A stretch of 47,538 bases of DNA from Aquiluna sp. (GTDB taxonomy: Bacteria; Actinomycetota; Actinomycetes; Actinomycetales; Microbacteriaceae), in assembly GCA_029241985.1 (NCBI GenBank), contig JAQWUU010000055.1:1-47538 (forward strand). The letters run 5' to 3'. The notes beneath the pieces are model-generated. The model was given only the letters and a program-made list of their open reading frames with translations. It had not been told where the DNA came from and made no database searches. A program made the translations under genes and the position numbers. Positions within the stretch are counted from its first letter, which is position 1, and the number at the start of each line of letters is the position of its first letter. Shown here one piece after another: positions 1 to 7,923 of the stretch.

Positions 1-1057
1 TTAGCACTGGGCCTGGCTTATTTGGATTATTCGGATTGACGGTGAAGCCAATTTTCACTGCCTCTGCCTCTATACCAATCAACGCGTCGGTAAGAAACTG
101 AGGTCTCAAAGAAACTGAGGTCTCTTCTCCTTTGAGGCTGCAAGCTAATTGCTCGGATGCGTCAGCCACATCGGAGCCGATCGATTCTAAGGAGAGCTCG
201 TTTTCTGAAAATTTATATCGCAACGGCTTTTCTCTGTCTACGACAAGCGCTACACGCCTTGTTGCGTCCAGTAAATCATGGCTATTTAGAACTGCGAAGC
301 TTGAGGTCCCCTCAGGAAAGAGTTGCAACACAGCCGGGTATTTGCCCTTAATCGTTGCCGTAGCCACGGACTTGTTGCCGCTCGAAAAGCCAACCATGTC
401 TTTTTCACCCGTGCCGAAACCAATTTCTAATTCGCCATCGTGGCTGAAAGTCTTCGAGATTTCATTTAGAACTCGAGCAGGAATCAAGATTTGCCGGTCT
501 AAGGATGCACCCGACCAAGGTAGCGTCTTGACGGCAACTCTAAAGCGATCTGTCGCAACCATCGTTAGTTCCTTGGTGTCGGCAGTAATCATTACAGCCG
601 TCAAAACTGGTGTTACCTCTTCGCGTGACGCTGCATTCGCAACTTTCGATACACCGTTTGTGAATTTAGACGCAGACACCTTGCCGGTAGCGGGTGGGAT
701 CTCAGGTGCATCTGGATATTCCGTTGTGGACATTGATGACAGCGAAAACTTGCTCGCTCCAGATTGAACTTGGAGTCTTGATTCGTCCAGGTGCAATGAA
801 ACAGAAGAGCCTGGAAGTTTGCTAATAATTTCGGACACTAGCTTTGCTTGAACAAGCACTTTTCCTGGGGATTCAACAGCAGCGGCGATTCTTACCTTTG
901 CTGCGACTTCGTAATCAAAAATTGACAAGTGGACTTCGTCTTTTGTGGCCTCTATCATCACGCCGGAAAGTTGTGGCAATTGGGGTCTCGGAGACAAGAG
1001 ACGAACTAGAAATGAAACTGCATCACTTAGAACTTCTCGATCGGCCTGGAATTTCAT
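1..1057 (-). CDS. dnaN: DNA polymerase III sliding clamp (beta subunit), 3' end missing
   Basis: This frame runs from an ATG at 1057 down to the left edge, giving 352 residues with no stop; the family is usually about 375-380, so only the last twenty or so residues are outside. I translated it from the complement: it opens MKFQADREVLSDAV and contains VATDRFRVAVK, a hallmark of the second clamp domain, and LIPARVLNEISK. The product is the ring-shaped processivity clamp that holds replicative polymerase on DNA. It lies downstream of dnaA in the same direction, the classical dnaA-dnaN order, and oriC occupies the gap between them. The plus-strand open frames over this stretch are antisense shadows. 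Confidence 0.95.
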   Translation of the reverse strand, partial: MKFQADREVLSDAVSFLVRLLSPRPQLPQLSGVMIEATKDEVHLSIFDYEVAAKVRIAAAVESPGKVLVQAKLVSEIISKLPGSSVSLHLDESRLQVQSGASKFSLSSMSTTEYPDAPEIPPATGKVSASKFTNGVSKVANAASREEVTPVLTAVMITADTKELTMVATDRFRVAVKTLPWSGASLDRQILIPARVLNEISKTFSHDGELEIGFGTGEKDMVGFSSGNKSVATATIKGKYPAVLQLFPEGTSSFAVLNSHDLLDATRRVALVVDREKPLRYKFSENELSLESIGSDVADASEQLACSLKGEETSVSLRPQFLTDALIGIEAEAVKIGFTVNPNNPNKPGPVL

Positions 1058-1386
1058 AGCAGCTTTCTAATTCGTGTGGCTTTTATCTTGTCACAAGTTG
1101 GCTAAAGAATGACAAACGCGAACTCAGCGGCAAAATAATAATTATTTAATATCTTTAATAATCCTTAATAACCATCTGTGGATAAGTGGATAACTCGATG
1201 TTCTCCTTTTATTACTTACTAACTACAACGGTGTAACTTGTACACAGCCTTGTGGATAAGTCTGTGGACAACCGCAGGGCCTGTGTAATTAGATAAGAGC
1301 TATTTCTGGTTTCCAGTAGTTATTAGCTGTTTGTTGCTTAGTTTTAGGGGTATTTCGAGAGAGTTATCCACAGGTTTTATTGAAAA
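1058..1386. other. oriC: Chromosomal replication origin (oriC), dnaA-dnaN intergenic region
   Basis: The 329-bp gap between dnaA and dnaN has no gene but has origin structure. Perfect DnaA boxes (TTATCCACA or TTGTCCACA) lie at 1177-1185 (minus), 1251-1259 (minus), 1263-1271 (minus) and 1364-1372 (plus). One-mismatch boxes lie at 1185-1193 (minus) and 1238-1246 (plus). An almost pure A/T block at about 1132-1171, rich in TTAATA/TTTAATA, is the likely unwinding element and sits next to the first box on the dnaN side. This position is the usual one for actinobacterial origins. Function is inferred from position and motifs. Confidence 0.9.
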
Positions 1387-2775
1387 CTATTTGTGGTTGT
1401 CTTTTATTTTCTGGATTATTTCGGACACCTGGTTGTAGATGTACCTGCGTTCTCGCATCTGGGCACTTATTTTTTTCGTCGCGTACATAACGGTTGTGTG
1501 ATCTCTGTTGCCGAAATGCGTACCAATCTTAGGCAGCGACAAATCCGTTAGTTCCCGGCATATGTGCATCGCGATTTGTCTTGCCAGTGCGATAGCTGCT
1601 TGTCGTCCTGAGCCCGTGATTTCTTCCTGGGTGATCTTGTAGTAGCTCGATGTGGCGGCAATGATTTCCAGCGGAGTGATTCTGGTGTCGTCAGAAACTG
1701 AGAAAGTGTCCTTTAGAACCGTCTGAATCAGGTCCATGTTTATTGGCTGCCTGTTTAGGTTCGCAAACGCGGTAACCCTAATCAAGGTTCCTTCTAACTC
1801 TCTTATGTTAGAAGAGATTCTAGAGGCCATGTATTCGATTACTTGTTCTGGAATATCAATTCGTTCGGCGGCGGCTTTCTTGCGGAGAATCGCAACGCGA
1901 GTTTCAAACTCGGGGGCCTGGATGTCTGTTATTAGCCCCCACTCAAACCGCGACAGCATTCGTTCTTCAAAACCCTCAAGTTGCTTGGGTCGTAGGTCTG
2001 ACGTTATGACAACCTGCTTGTTGTGGTCATGAAGGTTGTTGAATGTATGGAAGAAGGCTTCCTGGGTTTGGTCTTTGCCTTGCAAAAACTGAATGTCATC
2101 CACTAGAAGAATGTCTACGTCGCGATATTGGGCTTGAAACTCCGCGCGGCGATTGTTTTGGATCGCATTAATAAAATCGTTTGTAAATTCCTCGCTGGAA
2201 ACGTATCGCACCTTGGTCCTGGGCTTTAGATGCATGGCGTAGTGGCCAATTGCGTGGAGTAGGTGAGTCTTCCCGAGACCGCTTGAGCCATAAATAAAAA
2301 GTGGGTTATACGCCTCCGCTGGCGCTTCTGACACTGCGAATGCGGCCGCGTGTGCGAATCTATTCGACCCTCCGGTAACGAAATTGTCGAAGCTGTACTT
2401 CGGGTTGAGACCAGACGCCCCGGTAAGCGCCACTGGCCCTGTCGCTGGGTCCCGATCAAACATGGCCGGCTCTGGCTCTATCGCGATGTCGATTCGCGTT
2501 GGGGTTTGTAAGTCCTCATTTGTGATTACTAAAAAAGAACTCGGGCCACCGAACTCGCTGTGGTCTTTAAGTGCCTCCAGCAATAACTCCCGAAGCCGCT
2601 GCTGAAGCATTGATCGAGTCGTATCATTCGGAACCTCTAGGTAGAGGGTTTGGTCTAGGACGCCCTTTGGGATAGCTAGGTCTAGGTGTCCTTTGAGGTG
2701 GGGTGTTACTCTCGGATCCGCACTCATTTTGGTCACCAAGTTGCTCCACATTGTTGTGAGAGCGACGTCGGCCAT
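1387..2775 (-). CDS. dnaA: Chromosomal replication initiator protein DnaA
   Basis: The 462-residue product binds DnaA boxes at oriC as an ATP complex, melts the duplex and recruits the DnaB helicase. Visible parts are an N-terminal domain I (about 1-90), a short linker, the AAA+ core with Walker A GSSGLGKT at 163-170 and Walker B DILLVDD at 221-227, and a C-terminal DNA-binding domain with the signature around GNRDHTTVMYA near residue 430. Length is a little shorter than many actinobacterial DnaA proteins, mainly because the domain II linker is short. The ATG at 2775 is preceded by AAAGGA. Perfect and near-perfect DnaA boxes just upstream (2805-2867) suggest autoregulation. Confidence 0.98.
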   Translation of the reverse strand: MADVALTTMWSNLVTKMSADPRVTPHLKGHLDLAIPKGVLDQTLYLEVPNDTTRSMLQQRLRELLLEALKDHSEFGGPSSFLVITNEDLQTPTRIDIAIEPEPAMFDRDPATGPVALTGASGLNPKYSFDNFVTGGSNRFAHAAAFAVSEAPAEAYNPLFIYGSSGLGKTHLLHAIGHYAMHLKPRTKVRYVSSEEFTNDFINAIQNNRRAEFQAQYRDVDILLVDDIQFLQGKDQTQEAFFHTFNNLHDHNKQVVITSDLRPKQLEGFEERMLSRFEWGLITDIQAPEFETRVAILRKKAAAERIDIPEQVIEYMASRISSNIRELEGTLIRVTAFANLNRQPINMDLIQTVLKDTFSVSDDTRITPLEIIAATSSYYKITQEEITGSGRQAAIALARQIAMHICRELTDLSLPKIGTHFGNRDHTTVMYATKKISAQMRERRYIYNQVSEIIQKIKDNHK

Positions 2776-2804
2776 CTTGAATCCTTTTCCTCATACATCG
2801 ATAG

Positions 2805-2867
2805 TTATCCACAGAGTTTTACACAGAAACTGCTGCCTGTGGAAAAACATTGAACCCCTGTGGAAAA
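2805..2867. promoter_or_regulatory. DnaA boxes upstream of dnaA (probable autoregulation)
   Basis: A perfect box TTATCCACA is at 2805-2813, and two TGTGGAAAA boxes (one mismatch, opposite strand) are at 2838-2846 and 2859-2867, all just upstream of the dnaA start. They fit DnaA control of its own gene, or an extension of the origin. The rest of the 315-bp dnaA-rpmH gap (2776-3090) holds the rpmH promoter at 3011-3039 and an AT-rich stretch around 2957-2995. I see no convincing small gene in it. Confidence 0.75.
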
Positions 2868-3010
2868 CTTAGTGAACTTCCCCAGTTTCTTGATTTGAAC
2901 ATCTAACTGGAAAGGGCCACCAGATATCAAATTCTCTCGGCGTGTCGCGTCACGGATTTTGTAATTTTTGTGAGAAGAGATTATTTTCTTGGATTAGCAC
3001 CCGGTAAGCC

Positions 3011-3039
3011 TTGACTATCTTGGAGTTTCGGCGTATCTT
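3011..3039 (+). promoter_or_regulatory. rpmH promoter
   Basis: TTGACT at 3011-3016 and TATCTT at 3034-3039 are separated by 17 bp, a near-consensus sigma-70-type promoter reading toward rpmH. The start of transcription would be near 3046, leaving a leader of about 45 nt. It probably drives rpmH-rnpA-yidD-yidC-jag. Confidence 0.7.
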
Positions 3040-3090
3040 ATTGAAGTTGTTTTGGGATGAAATTCCCAACAGACCCAGGGAGTTTCTAAA

Positions 3091-3228
3091 GTGAGCAAGC
3101 GCACCTTTCAGCCAAACAATCGTCGCCGTGCAAAGACCCACGGTTTTCGTCTTCGCATGCGTACCCGTGCCGGACGCGCAATTCTAGCCGCACGCAGACG
3201 CAAGGGCCGCACCGAACTAAGCGCCTAG
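3091..3228 (+). CDS. rpmH: 50S ribosomal protein L34
   Basis: A 45-residue, highly basic protein beginning GTG ([18 protein letters not shown]) and containing [17 protein letters not shown]. This is the universally conserved L34 sequence, a small protein of the large ribosomal subunit. It is the first gene of the rightward run beside dnaA, as in nearly all bacteria, and is followed seven bases later by rnpA. The GTG start is chosen because the conserved sequence begins there; the AGGG nearby at 3077-3080 is a distant ribosome-binding site. Confidence 0.98.
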   Translation: MSKRTFQPNNRRRAKTHGFRLRMRTRAGRAILAARRRKGRTELSA

Positions 3229-3235
3229 AGGGCAG

Positions 3236-3559
3236 TTGTTAGCCAGGCCTAACCGACTCACCTCTGGCGTTGACATACGCCAAGTAATTAAATCCGGCAG
3301 GCGCTCGAGCAACAAGATCGCCACGATTCACTTCTTACCTGCGTCGATCGCTGCATTCGCGATAGTCACCTCTAGGGCAGTTGGAAATGCTGTAGTCCGG
3401 AATCGGCTGCGAAGAAGAACCAAAGCAATCATCTCAACCCACTTAGATTCTCTCCAGCCCGTGCGGGCCGTGATTCGATATCGTGCTGGAGCCAGCGAGC
3501 TAGCGTTCGATGAGCTGACAGAGAAGATATCCGAGCTTTTGAAGCGTGTGAATCAATGA
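3236..3559 (+). CDS. rnpA: Ribonuclease P protein component
   Basis: A 107-residue basic protein that assists the RNase P RNA in trimming the 5' ends of tRNA precursors. The family signature is visible in GNAVVRNRLRRRTK (the RNR motif), and the N-terminal ARPNRLTSGVDIRQV is typical. The start is TTG at 3236, with AGAGGG a few bases upstream. The gene follows rpmH by seven bases and overlaps the yidD start by four bases (ATGA), so rpmH-rnpA-yidD are probably cotranscribed and translationally coupled. Confidence 0.95.
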   Translation: MLARPNRLTSGVDIRQVIKSGRRSSNKIATIHFLPASIAAFAIVTSRAVGNAVVRNRLRRRTKAIISTHLDSLQPVRAVIRYRAGASELAFDELTEKISELLKRVNQ

Positions 3560-3864
3560 GGTTGCTTCAGTTTCTGTTACTTCTACCTAGAAACCTATTA
3601 ATTGCGCCTGTGTTGTTTTGGAGAAAACTAATCTCACCGCTTTACGGAGATGTTTGCCGATACTATCCGTCCTGCTCGTCTTACGGCCTAAAGTCTCTTC
3701 AGAACCTCGGGGTTTTGAAGGCAATACCACTAACCACCTGGCGGGTTCTTCGGTGCAACCCATGGTCGCCCGGAGGGGTTGACGAGGTTAAGCGTGCGCC
3801 GAGCTGGATCGCAATTAGCCAGCTAGGATTTGTAACATCCGCTAAATCAGAAATTAAGAGGTAA
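3556..3864 (+). CDS. yidD: Membrane protein insertion efficiency factor YidD
   Basis: A 102-residue protein of the YidD family, thought to help YidC-dependent insertion of membrane proteins. The family core CRYYPSCSSYGLKSL followed by WRVLRCNPWSPGGVDEV is intact, including the conserved cysteines. The N-terminal stretch RLLQFLLLLPRNLLIAPVLFW is amphipathic or hydrophobic and probably attaches to the inner face of the membrane. It starts within the last codons of rnpA and is followed two bases later by yidC. Confidence 0.95.
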   Translation: MRLLQFLLLLPRNLLIAPVLFWRKLISPLYGDVCRYYPSCSSYGLKSLQNLGVLKAIPLTTWRVLRCNPWSPGGVDEVKRAPSWIAISQLGFVTSAKSEIKR

Positions 3865-3866
3865 TC

Positions 3867-4796
3867 GTGGATCTGTTATGGCCCATTAAGTGGCTCATCG
3901 AACTAATTTTGGTGAGCTTCCATACGCTTTTTAGCTCGATTGGGTTCTCCTTTGACTCCGGCGCCTCCTGGGTGCTTGCAATTGTTGGACTTGTGTTGGT
4001 CGTCCGCGCGGCACTAATTCCTGTTTTCGTTAGGCAGATCAAGAGCCAGCGAAACATGATGATGGTTCAACCCGAACTTCAGAAACTTCAGAGGAAGTAC
4101 AAGGGCAAAACAGACCGTGAATCCAGGGAGCGTTTTGCCAAGGAGCAAATGGAGCTCTACAAGCGAACTGGCTCAAACCCCCTAAGCTCTTGCCTCCCCC
4201 TACTTTTGCAAATGCCGATTTTCATGGGCTTGTTCTTTGTGTTGAATGTTGCGCAGCGTAATGAGGCCGGAGTGGGCCTTCTAAATGCGGATCTAGCGGA
4301 GTCTTTTTCACAAGCTCAAATTCTCGGTGCACGCCTGTCGGACACCTTCTTTGGGTCTGACGAACTCAATGTGAAAATCATTGCCGGCGTGATGATTGTT
4401 CTGATGTCTTCCTCTCAGTTCATAACTCAGAAGCAGATCATGGCTAAGAACCAAAACCCTGCGACTCAGAACAGCCAGTTCATGCAGACCCAGAAGATAA
4501 TGCTTTATGCACTTCCTGCGGTTTTCCTTTTCTCGGGATTGACTTTCCCGCTAGGCGTGATGACTTATTGGTTGGTATCAAACTTCTGGACTATGGGCCA
4601 GCAGTTCATTGTCATCAGGAACATGCCAACACCCGGATCACCAGCTCACCAGGCCAGGCAGGACCGCTTAGAGCGCAAGGGCAAGCTGCCCAAACAAGAG
4701 ACCACCCCAGCTATCGAGGAGGCTGCGCCGGAACCAGAGATCAAACAGCGCAACCAACCCGTCAGCAAAAAGCGAAACAAGAAAAAGAAAAACTAA
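3867..4796 (+). CDS. yidC: Membrane protein insertase YidC (Oxa1 family)
   Basis: A 309-residue polytopic protein of the YidC/Oxa1/SpoIIIJ family that inserts and folds membrane proteins alone or with SecYEG. It is the short Gram-positive type without the large periplasmic domain of proteobacterial YidC. The conserved groove arginine is in VVRAALIPVFVRQ near the second membrane segment; further membrane segments include LLLQMPIFMGLFFVLN and LPAVFLFSGLTFPLGVMTYWLV. The C-terminal tail is very lysine-rich, as expected for ribosome binding. The GTG at 3867 has AGAGGT upstream. jag follows with no gap. Confidence 0.96.
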   Translation: MDLLWPIKWLIELILVSFHTLFSSIGFSFDSGASWVLAIVGLVLVVRAALIPVFVRQIKSQRNMMMVQPELQKLQRKYKGKTDRESRERFAKEQMELYKRTGSNPLSSCLPLLLQMPIFMGLFFVLNVAQRNEAGVGLLNADLAESFSQAQILGARLSDTFFGSDELNVKIIAGVMIVLMSSSQFITQKQIMAKNQNPATQNSQFMQTQKIMLYALPAVFLFSGLTFPLGVMTYWLVSNFWTMGQQFIVIRNMPTPGSPAHQARQDRLERKGKLPKQETTPAIEEAAPEPEIKQRNQPVSKKRNKKKKN

Positions 4797-5264
4797 ATGA
4801 GTGAAGAAAAAGAATTAGAACAGCAGGGCGAAGTGGCTGCAGACTTTATTGAGGAATTCCTCGACGTTGCAGACCTAGACGGAGACTTGGACATTGAGTT
4901 TAAGAAGGAGCGCGTCTACATCAGCGTTCAAAGCGAAGGCGACTCAAACCTGGGGAAGATTTCTGACCCAGAGACCGTTGAAGCGATCCAGGAACTAGCT
5001 CGTTTAGCAGTTCAGGCGAAGACCGGCGAGATGAGCCGGCTAATTCTGGATATTGCCGGGTCTCGGCAGGCCAAAACCGACAAGCTTAAAAACCTCGTTG
5101 AGCGCACAATTGAAAAGGCCGAAGAGACTGACAGCGAGCAGCACTTGAAGCCGATGACTTCCTACGATCGCAAGCAGGTTCACGACATGGTTTCTGAGGC
5201 CGGGTATGTATCCGAGTCCGAAGGACAGGGGCGTGACCGCCACATTGTCGTTCGCAAGCCCTAA
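4797..5264 (+). CDS. jag: Jag/KhpB-type RNA-binding protein (KH and R3H domains)
   Basis: A 155-residue acidic protein with a central KH-like domain (about 45-100) and a C-terminal R3H domain, where RKQVHDMV supplies the R-x3-H core. Jag/KhpB proteins bind RNA and are encoded beside yidC throughout Gram-positive bacteria, where they affect cell-wall synthesis and division; the exact role here is unknown. The ATG directly follows the yidC stop (TAAATG). The N-terminal Jag_N domain present in Firmicutes is absent, as is normal in Actinobacteria. A parS site lies immediately after its stop. Confidence 0.92.
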   Translation: MSEEKELEQQGEVAADFIEEFLDVADLDGDLDIEFKKERVYISVQSEGDSNLGKISDPETVEAIQELARLAVQAKTGEMSRLILDIAGSRQAKTDKLKNLVERTIEKAEETDSEQHLKPMTSYDRKQVHDMVSEAGYVSESEGQGRDRHIVVRKP

Positions 5265-5265
5265 A

Positions 5266-5281
5266 TGTTTCACGTGAAACG
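5266..5281. other. parS: parS centromere site 1 (ParB-binding)
   Basis: TGTTTCACGTGAAACG matches the universal 16-bp parS TGTTTCACGTGAAACA at 15 of 16 positions, failing only at the last base. It lies between the jag stop and the rsmG start. ParB loads here and spreads to form the partition complex at the origin. It is about 4 kb from oriC and 1.7 kb upstream of parB. Confidence 0.93.
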
Positions 5282-5289
5282 GTAGTGGT

Positions 5290-5934
5290 TTGAACGAGCA
5301 AAAATCTGTTGAATCGGAGCCAGCTTTTGCAAAAGAGCTTTTTGGCGATCGAATCGAAGTTGCTCGCCGTTATGTATCTTTGTTGGCGCGTGACTCAGAC
5401 ACCTTCGGGTTGTTGGGCCCTAGGGAGCTATCCCAACTATGGAGCAGACACGTGCTCAGCAGCGCACTGTTATCCGAATTGGTAAAGCCGGGTCAGGCGA
5501 TTGTCGACATAGGCAGCGGGGCAGGGCTTCCTGGAATACCCATGGCAATCGCGGCTCCGGATTGTAAATTCACCCTGGTTGAGCCCATGGAAAGAAGATC
5601 GAATTGGCTGTCGGCAACAATCTTTGAATTGGGTCTAACGAACGTAGAAGTTGTTCGGGCAAGGGCCGAGGACCTACAAAGAACGGACTTTGACGTCGCG
5701 ACCGCTCGGGCGGTTGCTGCTTTGGACAAACTTGTCCGGCTGCTGTCGCCGCTAATCAGAGGGGCCGACGGAAAAACCATTCTCGCTCTGAAGGGGAGCA
5801 AGGCACCTCAGGAGATCGAAGATGCTTCCGGGAGACTGGAACTGCTCGGGTTTGGTGTCCCTGAGATACTTACACTTGGTTTGGGGAAAGCTCCTGAGAC
5901 TGCAACCGTGGTTCGAATTAGGCTAAAGGCTTGA
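5290..5934 (+). CDS. rsmG: 16S rRNA (guanine-N7)-methyltransferase RsmG (GidB)
   Basis: A 214-residue SAM-dependent methyltransferase that modifies a guanine in the 530 loop of 16S rRNA (G527 in E. coli numbering); loss gives low-level streptomycin resistance in other bacteria. The SAM-binding motif IVDIGSGAGLPGIPMAI (about 71-87) and the family motif LWSRHVLSSALL are clear, as is ATARAVAALDKLVRLL. The start is TTG at 5290, just after the first parS site, so the ribosome-binding region and the centromere site are adjacent. It sits at its normal place before parA. Confidence 0.95.
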   Translation: MNEQKSVESEPAFAKELFGDRIEVARRYVSLLARDSDTFGLLGPRELSQLWSRHVLSSALLSELVKPGQAIVDIGSGAGLPGIPMAIAAPDCKFTLVEPMERRSNWLSATIFELGLTNVEVVRARAEDLQRTDFDVATARAVAALDKLVRLLSPLIRGADGKTILALKGSKAPQEIEDASGRLELLGFGVPEILTLGLGKAPETATVVRIRLKA

Positions 5935-5939
5935 GGGAA

Positions 5940-6119
5940 ATGAATAACGACAGACCAGCAGAGGCGACGGCGGTAACAAAACCTACCGTGACGCCTGGAT
6001 TGGGCTACCCGAACAATCGCCTAGAAGAGTCACCGGAGCAAATTGGCTGGCAAGGGATAACCAAAGGCGAAATCGATCATGTTTCACGTGAAACATCGGA
6101 GGAGGAGTCAAATGACTAA
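5940..6119 (+). CDS. Possible small protein between rsmG and parA
   Basis: A 59-codon frame from ATG 5940 to TAA 6119, opening MNNDRPAEATAVTKPTV. GAGGG lies three bases before the ATG, which is rather close. Its last eight bases overlap the parA start (ATGACTAA), the arrangement expected of translational coupling. It reads through the second parS site as HVSRET. The protein is polar and acidic with no recognisable domain. It may be a real leader gene or merely an open frame kept free of stops by the parS site and the parA ribosome-binding site. I do not recognise a family. Confidence 0.35.
   Translation: MNNDRPAEATAVTKPTVTPGLGYPNNRLEESPEQIGWQGITKGEIDHVSRETSEEESND
6080..6095. other. parS: parS centromere site 2, perfect palindrome
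   Basis: TGTTTCACGTGAAACA is an exact 16-of-16 match to the universal parS sequence. It lies 16 bp upstream of the parA start codon. Read in the parA frame it encodes FHVKH, which commonly produces a false N-terminal extension in predicted ParA proteins. Confidence 0.97.
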
Positions 6120-6996
6120 CCCCTCTGGAATCCAAGCTCCAATCATGCGGGAGATGACCCTCAACGCTGAAAGAGCCCGCCGGGTTGACCAGGCGATTCT
6201 CACTCCCCCTGCTCAGACTCGAATTATCACGATCTCCAATCAAAAAGGTGGGGTAGGCAAGACCACCACCGCTGTGAACGTGGCTGCAGCGTTGGCCACG
6301 AAAGGCATGAGGGTGCTTGTGGTGGACCTCGACCCTCAGGGAAACGCGTCGACTGCTCTGGGCGTTGAACATCACAATGGCATTCCTGGTAGTTACGAGG
6401 TCTTGGTGGACGGCGACGCCGTTGCTGATTTAGTTAAGCAGAGCCCCGAGCACCCTAATCTTTTCTGTCTACCAGCCAGTATCAACTTGGCCGGAGCTGA
6501 GATTGACATGGTGACAGTGCAGAATCGTGAGCAGGTTCTGGCAAAGGCGCTGGCAGAGTATGTAAAAACCTCAGAGCCACGGGTCGATTTTGTGTTTATC
6601 GATTCACCACCGAGTCTTGGATTACTGACTGTAAACGCACTGGTTGCAGCAACCGAGGTATTGGTTCCGATTCAGTGCGAGTACTACGCCCTGGAGGGTG
6701 TAACGCAGCTGGTTTCTAACATTGAGAGAGTAAAAAAGGCTCTCAACCCTGCTCTGCAGGTCAGCTCAATACTGCTGACCATGTTTGACAACCGAACCAA
6801 CCTAAGCACCGACGTTGCGAATGAAGTGCGCAAGTACTTCCCTAAAGAGACCCTGGGCGCCACCATACCGCGCTCTGTGAGGCTCTCTGAGGCCCCCAGC
6901 TATGGTCAGACTGCAATCACCTTCGATCCAAAGAACTCCGGCTCCCTTGCCTATCAAGAAGCCGCCATTGAACTTGCTCAACGAGGGGAACACTAA
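6112..6996 (+). CDS. parA: Chromosome partitioning ATPase ParA (Soj)
   Basis: A 294-residue deviant-Walker ATPase that moves ParB-parS complexes and segregates newly copied origins. The motif KGGVGKTT is at 45-52, followed by VVDLDPQGNAST and FVFIDSPPSLGLLT, all diagnostic of ParA. The ATG at 6112 is preferred over an in-frame ATG at 6079 because it has a strong ribosome-binding site (GGAGGAG, 6100-6106), while the upstream one lies at the edge of the parS site and has none. parB follows directly (TAAATG), so the two are one operon. Confidence 0.97.
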   Translation: MTNPSGIQAPIMREMTLNAERARRVDQAILTPPAQTRIITISNQKGGVGKTTTAVNVAAALATKGMRVLVVDLDPQGNASTALGVEHHNGIPGSYEVLVDGDAVADLVKQSPEHPNLFCLPASINLAGAEIDMVTVQNREQVLAKALAEYVKTSEPRVDFVFIDSPPSLGLLTVNALVAATEVLVPIQCEYYALEGVTQLVSNIERVKKALNPALQVSSILLTMFDNRTNLSTDVANEVRKYFPKETLGATIPRSVRLSEAPSYGQTAITFDPKNSGSLAYQEAAIELAQRGEH

Positions 6997-7923
6997 ATGA
7001 GTGAAAAAAAGAGACCTGAACGCCGTGGTGGGCTAGGCAGAGGCATCGGCTCACTTATCCCCGAGGGTGATAGAAATGCCGTAGACGTCTTTTTTGGATC
7101 TGACGCTGCAGCACCTGTTCAGGTAGACATCGCTCCTGGTGCAAGGCTTGCACTGCTGGATCCCAAAACCATCGTTCCCAATCCCCAGCAACCCAGAAGT
7201 GTGTTCGAGGCAGAGGCATTTGCTGAGCTGGTTCACTCGATTAGCGAATTTGGAGTGCTACAACCGATTGTGGTGCGCCCAAGTGGCGAAGGATTCGAAC
7301 TCATCATGGGTGAGCGCCGACTCAGGGCCTCAATAGAAGCCGGCTTGGCTGCGATTCCTGCGGTCGTTCGCGATACAGCCGATGAGAACATGCTTCGAGA
7401 CGCGCTGCTTGAAAACATTCACCGTGCAAACCTAAATCCACTGGAAGAGGCATCCGCCTATAAGCAGATGCTTGAGGATTTTGGTACGACACAAGACCAG
7501 CTTGCTGACAAACTGGGCCGTTCAAGGCCGCAGATCACCAACACCTTGCGGTTGTTGAAGCTCCCTCTCGATGTTCAGGACAAAGTGGCCTCCGGTGTCC
7601 TAAGTGCGGGTCACGCGAGAGCGCTTTTGGGGGCATCTGATGAGAGCCTGATGCGAGAGCTCGCCTCGAGAGTAATTCGCGAGGGCATCTCGGTTCGTGG
7701 GTTGGAAGAAATAGTGTCTGGTGCCAAGGCCAAGCCGGGCAAAGCAAAGATTACCCCCGGTGGCAGGCAGGATATGCTCAAGGAGTTATCCGAGGACTTG
7801 GCTGACCACCTGAATACCGTTGTGAAAATAAACATCGGTAGGAAAAAAGGTCAGTTGGTGATTGAATTCGGAAATCTTGCGGACCTACGCCGAATCATTG
7901 AAGACATCAAGGGCAAAAACTAG
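6997..7923 (+). CDS. parB: Chromosome partitioning protein ParB
   Basis: A 308-residue ParB/Spo0J protein that binds parS, clamps around DNA using CTP, and spreads along the chromosome. Visible features are the N-terminal GLGRGIGSLIP peptide, which stimulates ParA, the CTP-binding box GERRLR at 105-110, the ENIHRANLNPLEEA motif, a helix-turn-helix at about 150-175 (QLADKLGRSRPQITNTLRLL), and a C-terminal dimerisation domain. It directly follows parA. Its stop codon overlaps the stop of the convergent Ddl-like gene in a shared CTAG. Confidence 0.97.
   Translation: MSEKKRPERRGGLGRGIGSLIPEGDRNAVDVFFGSDAAAPVQVDIAPGARLALLDPKTIVPNPQQPRSVFEAEAFAELVHSISEFGVLQPIVVRPSGEGFELIMGERRLRASIEAGLAAIPAVVRDTADENMLRDALLENIHRANLNPLEEASAYKQMLEDFGTTQDQLADKLGRSRPQITNTLRLLKLPLDVQDKVASGVLSAGHARALLGASDESLMRELASRVIREGISVRGLEEIVSGAKAKPGKAKITPGGRQDMLKELSEDLADHLNTVVKINIGRKKGQLVIEFGNLADLRRIIEDIKGKN

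Noticed and set aside
132-767. Plus-strand 211-codon open frame at the left end
   Set aside because: It is antisense to dnaN, whose minus-strand translation is unambiguous; no ribosome-binding site and no recognisable protein.
2950-3141. 63-codon minus-strand frame between dnaA and rpmH
   Set aside because: It overlaps the rpmH promoter and the rpmH start antisense; low-complexity, no family.
6079-6111. Earlier ATG for parA giving an MFHVKH extension
   Set aside because: The extra residues are the translated parS site; the ATG at 6112 has a strong GGAGGAG site.
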